A stretch of 64,000 nucleotides of DNA from Micromussa lordhowensis (taxonomy: Eukaryota; Cnidaria; Anthozoa; Scleractinia; Lobophylliidae), in the NCBI GenBank assembly GCA_964020085.1, contig OZ026605.1, forward strand, positions 7,219,828 to 7,283,827. The letters are read 5' to 3'. The first letter of the stretch is position 1. The number at the start of each line of letters is the position of its first letter. A program made the translations under genes and the position numbers. Below, one piece after another: positions 10,691 to 21,782 of this stretch. The notes below the pieces were generated by a model. It was not told where the DNA came from. It did no database searches and saw only the letters and a list, made by a program, of their open reading frames with translations.

Positions 10691-12718
10691 AGAAAAAATA
10701 GTATGACTATGAAGAAGACCTTCACGCACCGGAATTGAAATAATTAATCAAAAACTTGATTTCCCGGATAAAGAAATCGACGCGTATTGATGATAACACC
10801 GGGGCCGACAGATTCAATCTATAAGCAAGACTCTATCCGCAACACAGTAACTTTTTTCAGCCTGCACATATCTAACTTTTCAAACATAAATGGTGACATA
10901 TGAAACTCCGCTAGACTTTAAATGGTCCCCCCTCCGCCGAAGAATATCAGGCTTGGCCAAACCTCGCACCCAGTGCCTCTCTTCTTTCCGCCCACTCTCA
11001 CTCTCGCTCCAGGAGGCGGGAAGAAGTGGGACATTGGAAACGAGGTTGAATAGCAGCTATGAATATTGGCTGTGCTTGCAGTGATAGCTTGTAAACTGTC
11101 TCCCTAGTAAGGTACAGGGCAAAAGTAGAGTGGAGCTGAGAGTAGTCGAATGAGCTCGAATTTTCGTACAGCAAACACTCCCTTCTTCTAGCTTTTAAAT
11201 TTTAATTTAGTTATCTGTCCCTCTACTCCCAGTTTCTTCAATGTTCATTCAAACGAGATGGAGGCTAACTCGATAACCTCGCGGTTTTTTTCTTTATTTT
11301 TTTCTCCTACATATGTATCGTTTCCTGTTTTTTTTATGTTAACATGTAACTAAAAAAATGAAGTGCTAAATAAAGTAAAAAAAAAGTAAAAAAAGTTGAA
11401 AAAGTCCCTTTTTTCTTGCTTGACGCCCAAACTCCTTCGTGGTGTTAATTGAGTGCAAGGGACCGTCCAACTAACGCTAAGGTGGGGAAGGGGAAAGAAC
11501 TGGATATGTATATTAAAAGTGAGTGCTTGAAGAATTATTTTAACACATTTTTTGACCATAGTGAATCTCTTGATTCTCGACTAACACGTGAACTTCCATT
11601 GCAGAAGTCTGCGCTGAACTAGAGAAGAAATTTGTACAACTTCTATATTAATTCCACTGTCTTCACTGCATGGAATGTGGCGCGGGTTGTTTGCGATGAT
11701 GAACCTGAAAAGACCTCGGCCGACGCGGCCCCGCTTTTTACAGACAACCCCTCCCCTCCCCCACCCCCTATCCCCCGCACGCACACATTTATAATTCCCA
11801 CTGTGAGTTTTTACTTTTACTATGTGATAACTTGTTTAATTTCATTGTTAATTTTGAGGGCCCCACTGAAAACCGCAATGGCGAGTTGGGCTCCCTCTTT
11901 AAATATTATTAATTATTATTATTATTACATACACACACATACATACTCACGTGTAACGCTATCTGTGGTTGCGTTACAGGGAGGGTAGACTGGTGTGGAG
12001 TTGGCAGATTTGATTAAAGGTGCTGATCACCGAAGGAGAAAGTAGGAACAAAGGTAAGCTATCCTACATGTTTGCAGTCAGCTTACACCTGAGAAGATCT
12101 CGTTGTTTAAATCTACTGAAATTTATACAGAATCTTTCCCAGACATCCCTCAATGGTGCAGTCGAATAGCCCTGCGAATAGTAACTACGATTTTTACTGC
12201 ATATCGAAATAGCTTCATGTATACGAGAGAATAAACTCTTGTGATCTCGATATAACTCGATCGGAAAGTCTTGAGAATATATATTAGGATTTCTTTTAAA
12301 CAACATCAACTAGAAATTATAATATTACTTCGAGACCATAGAGCTGGAACAAGATGGCAAATTCGGATTTATGGGCTTTTCTCAGAGACGTTTCTTTTGC
12401 TATATTCCTTGAATGGTTCTTCAAACGTTACGCCTAATGATGTTACATGTAAGTGCGACTTCTTAAAACGAGGCCATGTGGTAATATTAGCAATACAGAA
12501 CGTCTCTCTAACTGTTGAAATTCGTCAAGAAGCCTATGCAAATTTACAATTTTTTGGGTCATGCAGTTTGCGTGACATTTACTCCGTTACATGAACGGTG
12601 CAATATTAGAGTTAATATATGGCAACATAACAAACGCATTATACGGTTGACTACGAGTAGTCCCTTTTTCGCTTTTCTTTACAGCGTTCTGACACGAAGA
12701 AACCGGGTTAAAAAAAAA

Positions 12719-12764
12719 GGCCGCGCGAAATCTGGAGGCTAGAAAACCAGATTTTCGCGTGGCC
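12719..12764. repeat. Hairpin, 17-18-bp arms
   Basis: GGCCGCGCGAAATCTGG pairs with CCAGATTTTCGCGTGGCC across an 11-nt loop with about two mismatches. It lies 260 bp upstream of the first coding exon of dioxygenase copy B and may be a foldback remnant. Confidence 0.6.
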
Positions 12765-13027
12765 ATATTTTCTCGCTCTTTTTTTCTCGTCACGCTCGTC
12801 TAAAGCTAAGGGTGCGTTTCTTTGGGGTGATCAGGATCAGGATCAGAGATCTAAGATCACTCCGATTGCGGAACCGAAGTAACAGGGACCGAAAAGCCAT
12901 GCAAAAATGTTTCTTCATTTGATTATAAGTAATACTGACTTCTCAAACGATTTGAGATTGTCAGACTCTGATATCTACTGCGACGAATTGTATAATAAAT
13001 AATTTCTTTTTATTATCCTCACAGATC

Positions 13028-15993
13028 ATGACAGCTCGTGTACTAACAACATTGTGGAAATTTTCGTCTGGCTCCCGAACGCCAAGCCAAAAATTAACTG
13101 TCCACCTTTCTTCATTGCAAATTCCAACTGCAACTGCCGCCACAGCGAGCATTTTTGAGCCAATACCCAGAGAGGAGCTGGTAACGAAATTCAAGTCGAG
13201 GCTAAGAGACAGGCAGTTTCTTCCAGGCTCCACGGGTGGTGGTTTCCCAGAGTTCCTGGCAGAGCCAAGAGATACATTCCCACTCGGCGTGCGAGTAAAT
13301 AATAGGAACCAGTCCTCTCTCGCGGAGCTGACTGAGAAATGCATGGAATACGTGGAGGAAAACTTCCCACATAGCCCTGCGATATTGTTCCGTGATCTGC
13401 CAGCTAAAACAGCAGAGGACTTTTCGATCATTGCTCAAGCGATTAAAGGGAAAACTTTGACTTACGACGGTGGTACGGCTTTTCGGACCCAGATTGACAA
13501 AAGTGCCGGAACCTACACGGCCAGTATCGACCCACCTAGTTATACAATAGAGCCGCACAATGAAATGTCTTTTAATGATGTTTTCCCTTCCAAGGTAAGC
13601 CGATACATAACCTGCTAGCTTCTTACGCCTTTTTTGTATTGTGTTTCTAATTTTTTCGGTGCAAAAAACGGGTGAAAAGAAGGCCAGGGACTTGAGGTGA
13701 GAAAGTGCGTTTACTCTGCCGCTTCCTTCCCAAGACCCCGCCCCTCGTTCTCGCGTTTGGCTCGTTTTCCTTGTGCTCGCCCCCTCACCGAGAGCCTATG
13801 TAATGCAATGCAATGCAATGTAAAATCTTTATTTAGACACGGAGAATCATCAGTTAGACTAAAAGTTAAAAACTAAAACTCATTACAACTGGTTTACATA
13901 ATTGCCGTGTGGGAATCCGATATCTCAGATAACTTCTTAATACCCCGTTTAAACTGCCCAATAGAACCAACGCTTTTTAAATCTTGGGGCAAGTTATTCC
14001 ACCGTCAAACAGGTCCCTCTATAACAAAAGCTTCGTTTCAAGTAATTAGTAGTTGGCTTGGGTAGCGAAAGTTTTCCTTCAGGATTTCTTAAGTTGTAAT
14101 CATTAACATGGCGTTGAGTGAAAAGACATTGAAGATAGTCAGGAGCAAGTTCATTCAATGTTGTATACATAATTAAAGCTTTCTGTTTTTTTTACGTCGA
14201 AGAGACAGCTTCTCCCACTTAAGCATCGCTAGAAGGAGATTGGAGCTCGTATCAAATTACTCTGGCAGCGCGATTTTGTAATTTTTGTAATTTATCACTC
14301 AAATGGCCACTCATACAATCCCAAACCGAACTGCAACATCCGTCGGAATAAGAGGTCGTACACGTTTTAATGCACCAATGGCTGAAGATCCTTTCTTGCA
14401 TATCTCATCGACGTGGAATAGACTAACTTGTTCAGCTCCTCAACCTCGTTCCCAGGGCCTTTTCCCAAGCAAGGGAAAAGGCCCTGGGAACGAGGTTGCT
14501 GCTTACTTTGTTTCCCTTGGCCAGGTGATCTGGTGACGTAATGAAAAGGCCCGGCCAAAAAATTTTAACGCCGTATCCCACAACCACCCGCGGTCCTAGG
14601 TGTTGTTTTCCCATTGCCAAAACGTAACAGATCATTCCCCGTGTCTCCCACATTTTTCTGTTACTGAATGCAGAGAGTAAAAGTTGAAGTAAAACCGACA
14701 AGATCTGCCCTCGCGACCGCCATGCTAAATTCGAAAACAACACCTCAGGCCGCGCGAAGTTGTGGGATACGGCATTAAAATTTTTGTGCCCAGGCCTCTT
14801 CATTACGTCACCAGATCACCTGGTTCTTTTGTAGGTGTTCTTCTTCTGCCTGAAACAGGCTGCTGAAGGCTGCGGTGGTGAAACACCGCTTGTGAAAAAC
14901 AAGGAACTTCTCTCTAAACTTGACTCTGCAGTTGTACGAAAGTTTGAAGAAAAGAAACTGCGATATGTACGCTACTTGCCGGACAAATCTCGCGGGGATT
15001 ACATGAACTGGCAGCACGTTTTCTTCACTGAGAACAAAGAGGTATTGTATACAGAAACAGTTAACCTGTGAATTGGATTCGCAGTGGAGTATAAATTGAA
15101 AAACAGTCGCAAACGTTATCTGTGGGGGCGAACCCTGCGGGAACTTTTTACCCCACTAGCAGACGATGTAGAGGTTATTAACAATTACTGGAAAGGGTTT
15201 GCCATAGCTTTGTTTATATAGTACACTCCACCAGTTAAACGCGATTGGACCAGAATGTATCACGTGACACGCAGTTAGACTCTCATTACGTTGTGCATCT
15301 TGCGATCACAGCAATGAACGCCTTTTGCATGGTTTTTGATATGAAAGATAGAACGAAAATAGAAGGAATAATACTGAGCTCAGCGTAAACAGACAGTTTT
15401 TCATTCCTTTTGACCTCCAATCTTCCCCCATTGCTTTTTTCCGCTCACGCAAACCCCCCAGAGCCTCTTCAAGGGCTGCGGCGGGGCAACGAGTACAATT
15501 TAGTAGCTTTCGTTATATCAGGGTGTTAAACTGAGTTGCAAGAATCATTGCCTTATGTAACAGAGCCTTAACTCTCTTCTGTTTTTAGGATGTCAAACCC
15601 AGAGCGAAAGAACAAGGGTACAGTGTCACGTGGGACCCGGATGGGGATTTGTACTTATGGCAAAGAAGAGATGTCTTCATACATCATCCGCTGACCGGAA
15701 ATAAAATCTGGTTCAACCAGGCGACATCGCACAATGGCTCCTACTACAGGGACATGCCAAACTTTTACGGCACAGAGATCCCGGATGATAAGTTTCCCTG
15801 CCACACTTACTACGGCGACGGAAGCGAGATTGAACCGGAAGCGTTGCAGCACATCCGAGCAACAGCATGGGCATGCGCAGTCGGGTTTCAGTGGAGAAGT
15901 GGCGATCTACTGGTGATGGATAACCTGGCCGTGCAACACTCCCGGATTGGGTTTACGGGCGATAGAAAGGTGCTGGCCTATTTGACTGCCTGA
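13028..15993 (+). CDS. TauD/TfdA-type Fe(II)/2OG dioxygenase, copy B, intact
   Basis: Three phase-0 coding exons, 13028-13594, 14835-15041 and 15589-15993, give a 392-aa protein. It resembles clavaminate-synthase-like TauD-domain proteins, which couple 2-oxoglutarate decarboxylation to oxidation of an unknown substrate. Visible landmarks are the HxE iron ligands His177 and Glu179 (EPHNE), GCGGETPL in exon 2, YYGDGSEIEPE, the distal His375 (AVQHSRIGF) and basic residues 9-10 positions after it. The first ~45 residues are rich in Arg/Ser/Thr and lack acids, consistent with a mitochondrial presequence (inference). An acceptor (CCTCACAG) just before the start implies a 5' UTR exon upstream. AATAAA lies 46 bp after the stop. 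Intron 1 holds a LINE fragment and two foldback elements. Copy B is the sister of frameshifted copy A. Confidence 0.92.
13800..14440 (-). mobile_element. Decayed LINE RT C-terminus with (CATTG)n tail
   Basis: Minus-strand frames contain IGALKRVRPLIPTDVAV, SDKLQKLQNRAARVI and LKWEKLSLRRKKNRK, typical of the C-terminal region of CR1/L2-like reverse transcriptases, broken by several frameshifts and stops. The 3' end is a CATTG/CAATG pentamer tail near 13802-13822. It lies in intron 1 of dioxygenase copy B, antisense to it. Confidence 0.85.
14442..14497. repeat. Perfect foldback, 25-bp arms
   Basis: Arms 14442-14466 and 14473-14497 are exact reverse complements around AAGCAA. The arm begins AACCTCGTTCCCAGGGCC, a motif I recognise as a very frequent coral foldback repeat. 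It lies in intron 1 of dioxygenase copy B. Confidence 0.85.
14521..14823. mobile_element. Foldback MITE, 303 bp, long TIRs, abutting a splice acceptor
   Basis: CCAGGTGATCTGG at 14521 mirrors CCAGATCACCTGG at 14811-14823. The complementarity continues inward for about 90-100 bp (GACGTAATGAAAAGGC, TTTAACGCCGTATCCCACAA, GGTGTTGTTTTC and their complements) with indels. Its right end is 11 bp from exon 2 of dioxygenase copy B. Confidence 0.88.
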
Positions 15994-16038
15994 CAAAGCA
16001 CTTCTGCAAAGGCACTTCTGCTTTTGTAAAAGAACAGG

Positions 16039-16044
16039 AATAAA
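16039..16044 (+). other. Poly(A) signal AATAAA, dioxygenase copy B
   Basis: It lies 46 bp after the stop codon of copy B. No comparable signal follows copy A before the repeat at 8720. Confidence 0.65.
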
Positions 16045-17419
16045 ACACTTGGAATGTTTAACGAAACCGTAATTAAACAAACACACTCCCAGGATATCAA
16101 GAAACAAACAACACAAAACATGCCTGGTTCACCTGGTCTCAATTTTTCAGTCACAGATTCCCGAGTGCTCGCGACTGCCCATACTACTTTTGATTGGAGA
16201 ACAAGGCTCGGTCCAGGAGCTAAATGATGCGCATGCTCCAACGAAGATTTGCTGTCCATGGTGCTTGCTTTCCCAACCATTGCACTCCCGTTCCCATTGC
16301 TCTACCTAAGCCGAGTAACAGAAACAAAAAACACACAAAAAAAAACACAATACATTCAAGGTATTGGGATAACTGAGTATTTATTGCTCTCTGGTCAGAC
16401 CTGTTTCAAATAGTATGTCATTTTCGGTAATTTCTTAACAGTAGTTATATATACGATTTGTTTTATTGCAGCAATAACGTTACTTATAATACAAATATTA
16501 CCTTCACTAGTAACATTACTTACAATACCGTAGCGAAATAACACGATTTTTATCGTTTCTCTTTCAATTATATAGAGTGTGTGCATTGTCACCCAATAAA
16601 AACAAAATCAAAAACCATGCACTGGTGTGTGCGTTGTCCCAAAGTTGAGATATTCGTCGAAATGTTCCGCACAAAATTACAGAGCCTAGTATGGAGCCGC
16701 CATGTTGGAGGACCTCCAGTAAATAGTGTAAATGTCTGGAACTTACCTTGGCTATTTAGTCGACTGATTATCTGAACCGAACCAAATAATATTTACAAAA
16801 GCACTTTTCCTGATACTTAAACTCCTAAATGCTAAAAAATCACGAGATTAGTGTATATTTTTCGACAAACGCGATCTTAGTGTTATGTCACGATCTTAGT
16901 GTTATGTCACGCACCGCCATAACTTCGAAATTAAAATGCGCTGGTTTCCAAGCGAAGGATGCTATTGAGCTGGAAAGTTGTAAACAGGTATAAAGTTGGT
17001 GCCTCTTATGCCTGATGAGGATAAAACCGTAAGTGGCTCTTCAGTTTTGGATTTGAGAATTTGATTACGTCACGTGCATACACTCTATTAACATTATTAC
17101 TTGATTATTTTCGATGTAATTATAATAGGTACGTAATCCATTAAGGAGCAGCCACTGCTGTTTTGCCCAGCTGTTATGCCCGTACATTAGTGATATTATG
17201 AAATGACACAAGGAATTAACAGGTTTTTCTTATCAAGGTGGTTTTCAGGGATGTACTGGAGTAAACTGAACTTTCATACTATCATTTCAAAACGAAAGTA
17301 ATACTGAAAAAAGTGAAAAAAAAAACCGCAAAACAGCAAAAATGGCATAAAAACAAAACGACCCGAGTCATCCTTAGAGTAACAAATAAACGTTCCTCAC
17401 ACGATCACGGACAGATCGT
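16045..17419. other. Intergenic between convergent dioxygenase B and oxidase genes
   Basis: It contains a perfect 19-bp tandem duplication at 16872-16909 (unit CGATCTTAGTGTTATGTCA). The rest is AT-rich with no recognisable coding exon. Confidence 0.5.
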
Positions 17420-18564
17420 TTATAGTTTCGCCATTTGCCCTTGCGCCAGGAATTGAAATACCAAATCAGCGGTGTCCGCTGCACAGCCCCAGTGAAGAGT
17501 TAGACCTGCACCACCGTGCCCATAATTATGAACAACCTGAAAACCAGAACACAAAAGAATAAATCAAAATGGCCAGAATTATGAACAATCGGAAAACCAG
17601 AACTAAAAGAAAAAGAAATCATAGAAATTAATGCTAAGAACGTTAGTTCTAGTAGATGGTTAGTCATTTCTGTTCTACATTAGTTTTGTGACAAGAGTCA
17701 GCGACGCGCGAGGCGAGTATAAGAGAGACGTTTGTCCACGCGAGGCGTGTGTGGGACACCATATGGTCACCCTATGAGTCTTCTTACTATGCCAACTTCG
17801 ACGGTCCTGTCCTGATACGGCCTGGAGCAATGAGAGACTTCACACGCGCTCCAAAAGCCGAGTTACTTGGTTGATTCTATTCATTTCTAAATAATGTATA
17901 ACGAGTGTTTTTATTGCCAGAATTGCAATAAAACACAAAGTTCCCCTACTGACTTTGACACTTCGTTCTCTTCCAACTTTGTCTTTAAATTTCATGACCT
18001 CTTTTTCGATTCTTGCGCAGGGTCGACCAGGTCGCAGTCCTACCCATGCCTCTAACACTGGAGCTCGCTGAAGAGAAGAAAAGAAACAAAACTGTCAGAA
18101 AATGCCAACCCGCTTTTCCGGGACGATTTTATCATGAGCATGTGCAGTATTTCTTAAAACGTGGAGCCAGCGTGGCTGAGTGGTTAGGGCGCCGGACTTG
18201 AAATCCCAAGGTCGCGGGATCAAGTCCCGTTCTGACCACTAAGCTGGAGTTGTTTCTTGGTAGACCCTTCAACTCCTCGGACACAGCGTGACGCAGACAC
18301 GTGACTAGTGACCGGGATATGGTATGAAATTATGTCATTGATTTTCTAGTTCTCCTTTTCCTCATTGAATTCAACACCCGCTAGCAAAATGCTCAGAACA
18401 TCAATTTTTCAAGAATATGCATGCATGCATACATTTGACTCACTTTTAGACTAGATATAAGCTTTGACGTGACCTCTAAGATGTGTCTGGTATCATCAGC
18501 GCTGACTTTTGTGTTGAAGTTATTGTGGTAAGCAGTTCCTCCGAGAACAGCTTCACCATTTGCT
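17420..18564 (-). CDS. D-amino-acid oxidase family, C-terminal exons (partial)
   Basis: Three minus-strand exons, 18564-18444, 18067-17954 and 17536-17420, have good splice sites and join in frame. They encode [45 protein letters not shown] and a C-terminal AKL. These are hallmarks of D-amino-acid/D-aspartate oxidases, FAD enzymes that deaminate D-amino acids in peroxisomes. The Arg of GLRP corresponds to the substrate-carboxylate Arg of the family, HNYGHGGxGLT is the flavin-contacting C-terminal motif, and AKL fits a PTS1 peroxisomal signal. About 116 codons are present, against ~340 in the family. The N-terminal Rossmann FAD exons should lie at higher coordinates, but I find none before the next gene at 28 kb. 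Either long introns hide them or the locus is 5'-truncated. D-Asp versus neutral D-amino-acid specificity cannot be told from this part. Confidence 0.88.
18165..18330 (+). mobile_element. tRNA-Ser-like SINE
   Basis: An A box (TGGCTGAGTGG, 18173-18183), an ACTTGAAATCC anticodon-like stretch and a B box (GGATCAAGTCC, 18217-18227) resemble tRNA-Ser(UGA). They lead into a non-tRNA body (GCTGGAGTTGTTTCTTGG). It sits in an intron of the oxidase gene. Confidence 0.75.
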
Positions 18565-18597
18565 CTGAAGAAATAGAAATATAACAAAGTGTTAGGT

Positions 18598-18901
18598 CCC
18601 GTCCATACTAGGCCAGAGGGATTTGAAACCGCAGCTTAATTTCTACGCTTAGGCCTTCCGCCCGTCCACACTAGTCCGACACGAGGACGGGACTTTTCGA
18701 AAAACGCTCTTCAAACCAGAGAAACGCTGGCTCTTTGTTTCATGCCATGCGCACGGAAAACGTTTTGAAAACGGAGCTTTTCAAAAACGATAACATCATG
18801 ATAATTACGTGATTTTCCTGCCCGAGTATTGTTCGAACACAAATCCAAAATGTCAGGTAATTGTTGTGTTTTCAAATTCTTCCGGCGTAGTGTAGACAGG
18901 A
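18598..18901. mobile_element. Non-autonomous DNA element with GTCTACACTA-type ends
   Basis: The left end (CCCGTCCATACTAGGCC) mirrors the right end (GGCGTAGTGTAGACAGG). Related sequence, including GTCTACACTACGCC and AAAACG blocks, recurs at 56036-56190. There is no coding capacity. Confidence 0.6.
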
Positions 18902-18989
18902 AATATTCAGTGAGGCTCCGCCCACAGCGATTAGCCTGTGTGGGCGGAGACGGACTGTACCTTTTGTATCAGTTTGACTATCTATTTTT

Positions 18990-19340
18990 GATTTAATTAT
19001 TATGTTTAATAATAATAGTTTATTCACAATTAATCACCCACAAAGAACAAACAAAGATAACAACAATACATTGACGACAAAAAAAAAACATGAGAAATTG
19101 TGAAGGGAGGTAGAAGAGGTTATCCCTTTCTAGTCCACCTCCTTAACACATATAGCAATTAAAAATAGGAAAAAAAATACTAATTTCTTATCTGTAAATT
19201 TAAAACTATATGTTCTATTATTATATTACCATAGGTTCTATATCATTTAAGGTTCTATTTTGACTTTTAGTGTGATAAATGAAAAATGCATAGAGGCAGA
19301 GTTAAGTTCTTATTTGAGGGAGATTATAGATCCCTATTGG
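18990..19340 (-). other. AT-rich LINE-3'-UTR-like stretch
   Basis: Read on the minus strand it ends in GAATAAACTATTATTATTAAAC, in the style of a LINE 3' tail, but no RT codons are visible. No host exon is visible either. Confidence 0.35.
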
Positions 19341-19652
19341 GCTTAGCCGTGTAATAACAGAAACCCAATCTCATGCGCCCGCAATAAACGGATTCCGCTA
19401 CCGTCATTACATCCTTAGTGCCACCCAATATTACGCTAGAGAGGGCGCCGACACCTCAAAAAGAGTGAGGAAAACAAAATTCCTCTTTAGATGGGGAAAC
19501 CTCGATTGAGTCTCTTATAGCATAAAAGAAAGGGCGTTGAAGTGAGAAGAGAAGGGATTTATCGCTTTACCGTCATACGCAGTAGCGCGTGGGTTTTTTT
19601 TAAAGCATTAAAGAAATCCACAAGCCAACTCATGTTATTTCTCACAAAACCT

Positions 19653-19658
19653 TTTATT
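19653..19658 (-). other. Poly(A) signal AATAAA downstream of 119-aa ORF
   Basis: The plus-strand TTTATT reads AATAAA on the minus strand, 109 bp past the stop of the ORF at 19767-20126. Confidence 0.5.
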
Positions 19659-19766
19659 AATTCTATAGAATCGCACATGGTTATTTTTTTCTTTTTGGTC
19701 CATTCTCTTAGACAAAAAAATAACACAATCGAGAGAAGAAACAACAGTCATCAACACAGGTCTCTC

Positions 19767-20126
19767 TTACAATGTTTCGGTGTCTGCAGTCATGGCGTTC
19801 AAAAACACGTCAAAAGACGTTTCCTCTCGTCGCTCGCCGCGCTTCTTCCACTCTCGCCAGCCGGCTATAAAACTGGGCTGAAATCTCGAGAGGTCGGCTG
19901 GCTGTGCTTCCAGCTCCGAGAGGCGACTCAACAACTGCCGAGACAAATTGTTGCGGTACTGGTTAATGTCGTTGAGCAACGCACGTTCCTCTTCCCAAAG
20001 AACGATCTTCATCACCGCAAGGATCACCTCTCTGACTGGATCCTCCGCATTCACGACATCACCAACGTTCACCTCTTGAATTATATCCTCTGACGTTTGA
20101 ACTTCCGACTCCTTCTTAGTGGCCAT
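19767..20126 (-). CDS. Unrecognised 119-aa protein
   Basis: A minus-strand ORF opens at an ATG (20126) in a favourable AAGATGG context and runs to a stop at 19767, with AATAAA 109 bp further on. The start begins MATKKESEVQTSEDIIQEV. A central charged, leucine-rich part (ERALLNDINQYRNNLSRQLL) suggests an alpha-helical or coiled-coil fold. It then has ADLSRFQPSFIAGWREWKKR and a Thr-rich end. The frame is open a further 27 codons upstream, but the internal ATG has the better context. I do not recognise the family. It could be a small host gene or a transposon-derived ORF. The surrounding DNA (20.2-21.4 kb) is GC-rich and repetitive, which could be a CpG-type promoter or repeat sequence. Confidence 0.5.
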   Translation of the reverse strand: MATKKESEVQTSEDIIQEVNVGDVVNAEDPVREVILAVMKIVLWEEERALLNDINQYRNNLSRQLLSRLSELEAQPADLSRFQPSFIAGWREWKKRGERREETSFDVFLNAMTADTETL

Positions 20127-20209
20127 CTTCGAGTGTTTTTTTAAAACATTCAATCTAGACGGCTCATGACAGAAGTCAGCCAAAAAAATAAAAACCAACT
20201 TCCCCACCC

Positions 20210-21440
20210 GAAAAAAGCGGCTGACGCGCGATGCTTCGGCGCGCGCGCGCTCTCCCAGTCACAGGCACACACACACGCACCCCCCACTCTGCCTCGTACC
20301 CAGTCGCGCTCTAGCGGATTTCGGAACGAGAGAAACTAGTACGAGTGAAGCTCGCAAAGGATCATGGGAAGGGTCAAGCGGAGAGCGCGCCGTCTCAGTT
20401 TTCGGCTTGAGCCTGCCCATGATGCACTGTGACAATGCTTGATCCTTCCCATGGTGCATTGTGCCTGGATTGCGGCGATTTCTGACAAACAGAGACGCCT
20501 GGGGACCACACAGCGGTCAAACGCAAAAATCCAACGCCACTTCCGGTTTTCGCCGCCTCGAACTTCGTAAGAGTTTGAAGAGAAAACCTGCAAGACTTCT
20601 GTAGGAAAATGTCATAAAAATAGTACTGTGAGAGAAAATTACAAGCTGGGAGGACTTTAGGATGTCCATCACTAAATGTCCTGGTCATATGCGAAGTTTA
20701 AAGCTTAACTTTTCAGCGACTGTCTTAACTTTGGGCTTGAAAGCGAAAATTTTCCGAAAATTTAAGACTTTGTCAAGCGAAATTTTCGGGAGAACTGCGC
20801 ACGCGCGCCACGTTTGACCGCTGTGTGCCTGGGGACGAGGCAGCCCCCCACTTGGGTCGTCGGCGCAAGAGCGAGGGAAAAGAGAGCGAGAGCGCGCGCT
20901 GACAAGTCCACACACACCCGACATAGCTGAAAAACGATTGCGCATGCGTCACTGGCGACCCAGTCGGCCAATCACGTTCGAGATTGCCCAGTCGGCGCGA
21001 CATTTGGCGCGAAAATATCGACTTGAACAACACATTCCGAATGAAAGACCCTCGAGTCTCTTGACTTCGCAGTAAAATTTCAGTCGGTGTTCAGGTATGA
21101 AACTGTGGTGTTCAGGAGATATGTCTTATCACTCTTACTGGTCGGTCTTTTGCGAAAGTTTGAAGCTTATCTGGTCTACCTAACTCTTAACTGAGGTAAA
21201 TTCCCTCAGTGCTATCCATTTTAGTTATATGTTTCCCTGTTTTCCCGCGCGAATTAGTGACATGTGCAATCGTTTTTCAGCTCTGTCCACACACCCCCAC
21301 TTGGGTCGGCGCAAGAGAGAAAGAGCGCGCGCGCGCTGACAAGTCCACACACACCCCCCACTTGGGTCGGCGCAAGAGCGAGGGAAAAGAGAGAGAAGGC
21401 GCGCGCGCGCGGAGCGCGCGAGCTAGGCTTGAGCGCAGCT
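20210..21440. repeat. GC-rich complex repeat region with (GC)n and CACACA tracts
   Basis: A block around CACTTGGGTCGGCGCAAGAG followed by a purine run, a GCGCGC tract and GACAAGTCCACACACACC occurs at about 20848-20920 and twice in tandem at 21297-21420. GCAATCGTTTTTCAGCT occurs near 21265 and inverted near 20925-20941. CCTGGGGAC blocks at 20498 and 20828 are also related. Overlapping ORFs in several frames are by-products of the tracts. Confidence 0.7.
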
Positions 21441-21462
21441 GTGGTTGAGGTCTCCCCGTCCG

Positions 21463-21782
21463 CGTTAGGGTTATGGGCTTAGTTGGGCTTAGCCAGCTAG
21501 GGTTATAGTGGTTTAGGGTTATAGTGGGTTCGTGGTTTAGGGTTATTAGTGGTTCAGGGTTAGGGTTCGTGGTTTAGGGTTAAAGTGGGTTAGGGTTAAA
21601 GTGGTTTAGGGTTAGGGTTAGGGTTCGTGGTTTAGGGTTAAAGTGGTTTAGGGTTAAAGTGGTTTAGGGTTAAAGTGGTTTAGGGTTAAAGTGGTTTAGG
21701 GTTAAAGTGGTTTAGGGTTAAAGTGGTTTAGGGTTAGGGTTAGGGTTAGGGTTAGCGCGAGCTGAGGTTAGGGTTAGGGTTT
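21463..21782 (-). repeat. Telomere-like TTAGGG array (interstitial), right
   Basis: It mixes TTAGGG with a 17-bp unit TTAGGGTTAAAGTGGTT repeated about seven times in succession near 21630-21735. It is the inverse of the left array at 2937-3119 and longer than it. Confidence 0.85.

Larger units (their letters stand above)
8334..13024. other. Spacer between the two dioxygenase copies
   Basis: The 4.7-kb spacer contains a repeat at 8720-9105, a MITE at 9551-9698, a tRNA-derived SINE at about 10335-10690 and a hairpin at 12719-12764. The remainder is AT-rich or simple sequence, such as CACACATACATAC near 11930. The predicted short ORFs show no domains. I see no additional dioxygenase exon here. 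Confidence 0.5.

Noticed and set aside
19542..20093. 183-aa plus-strand ORF
   Set aside because: It mostly shadows the minus-strand ORF at 19767-20126, which has better start context and a poly(A) signal.
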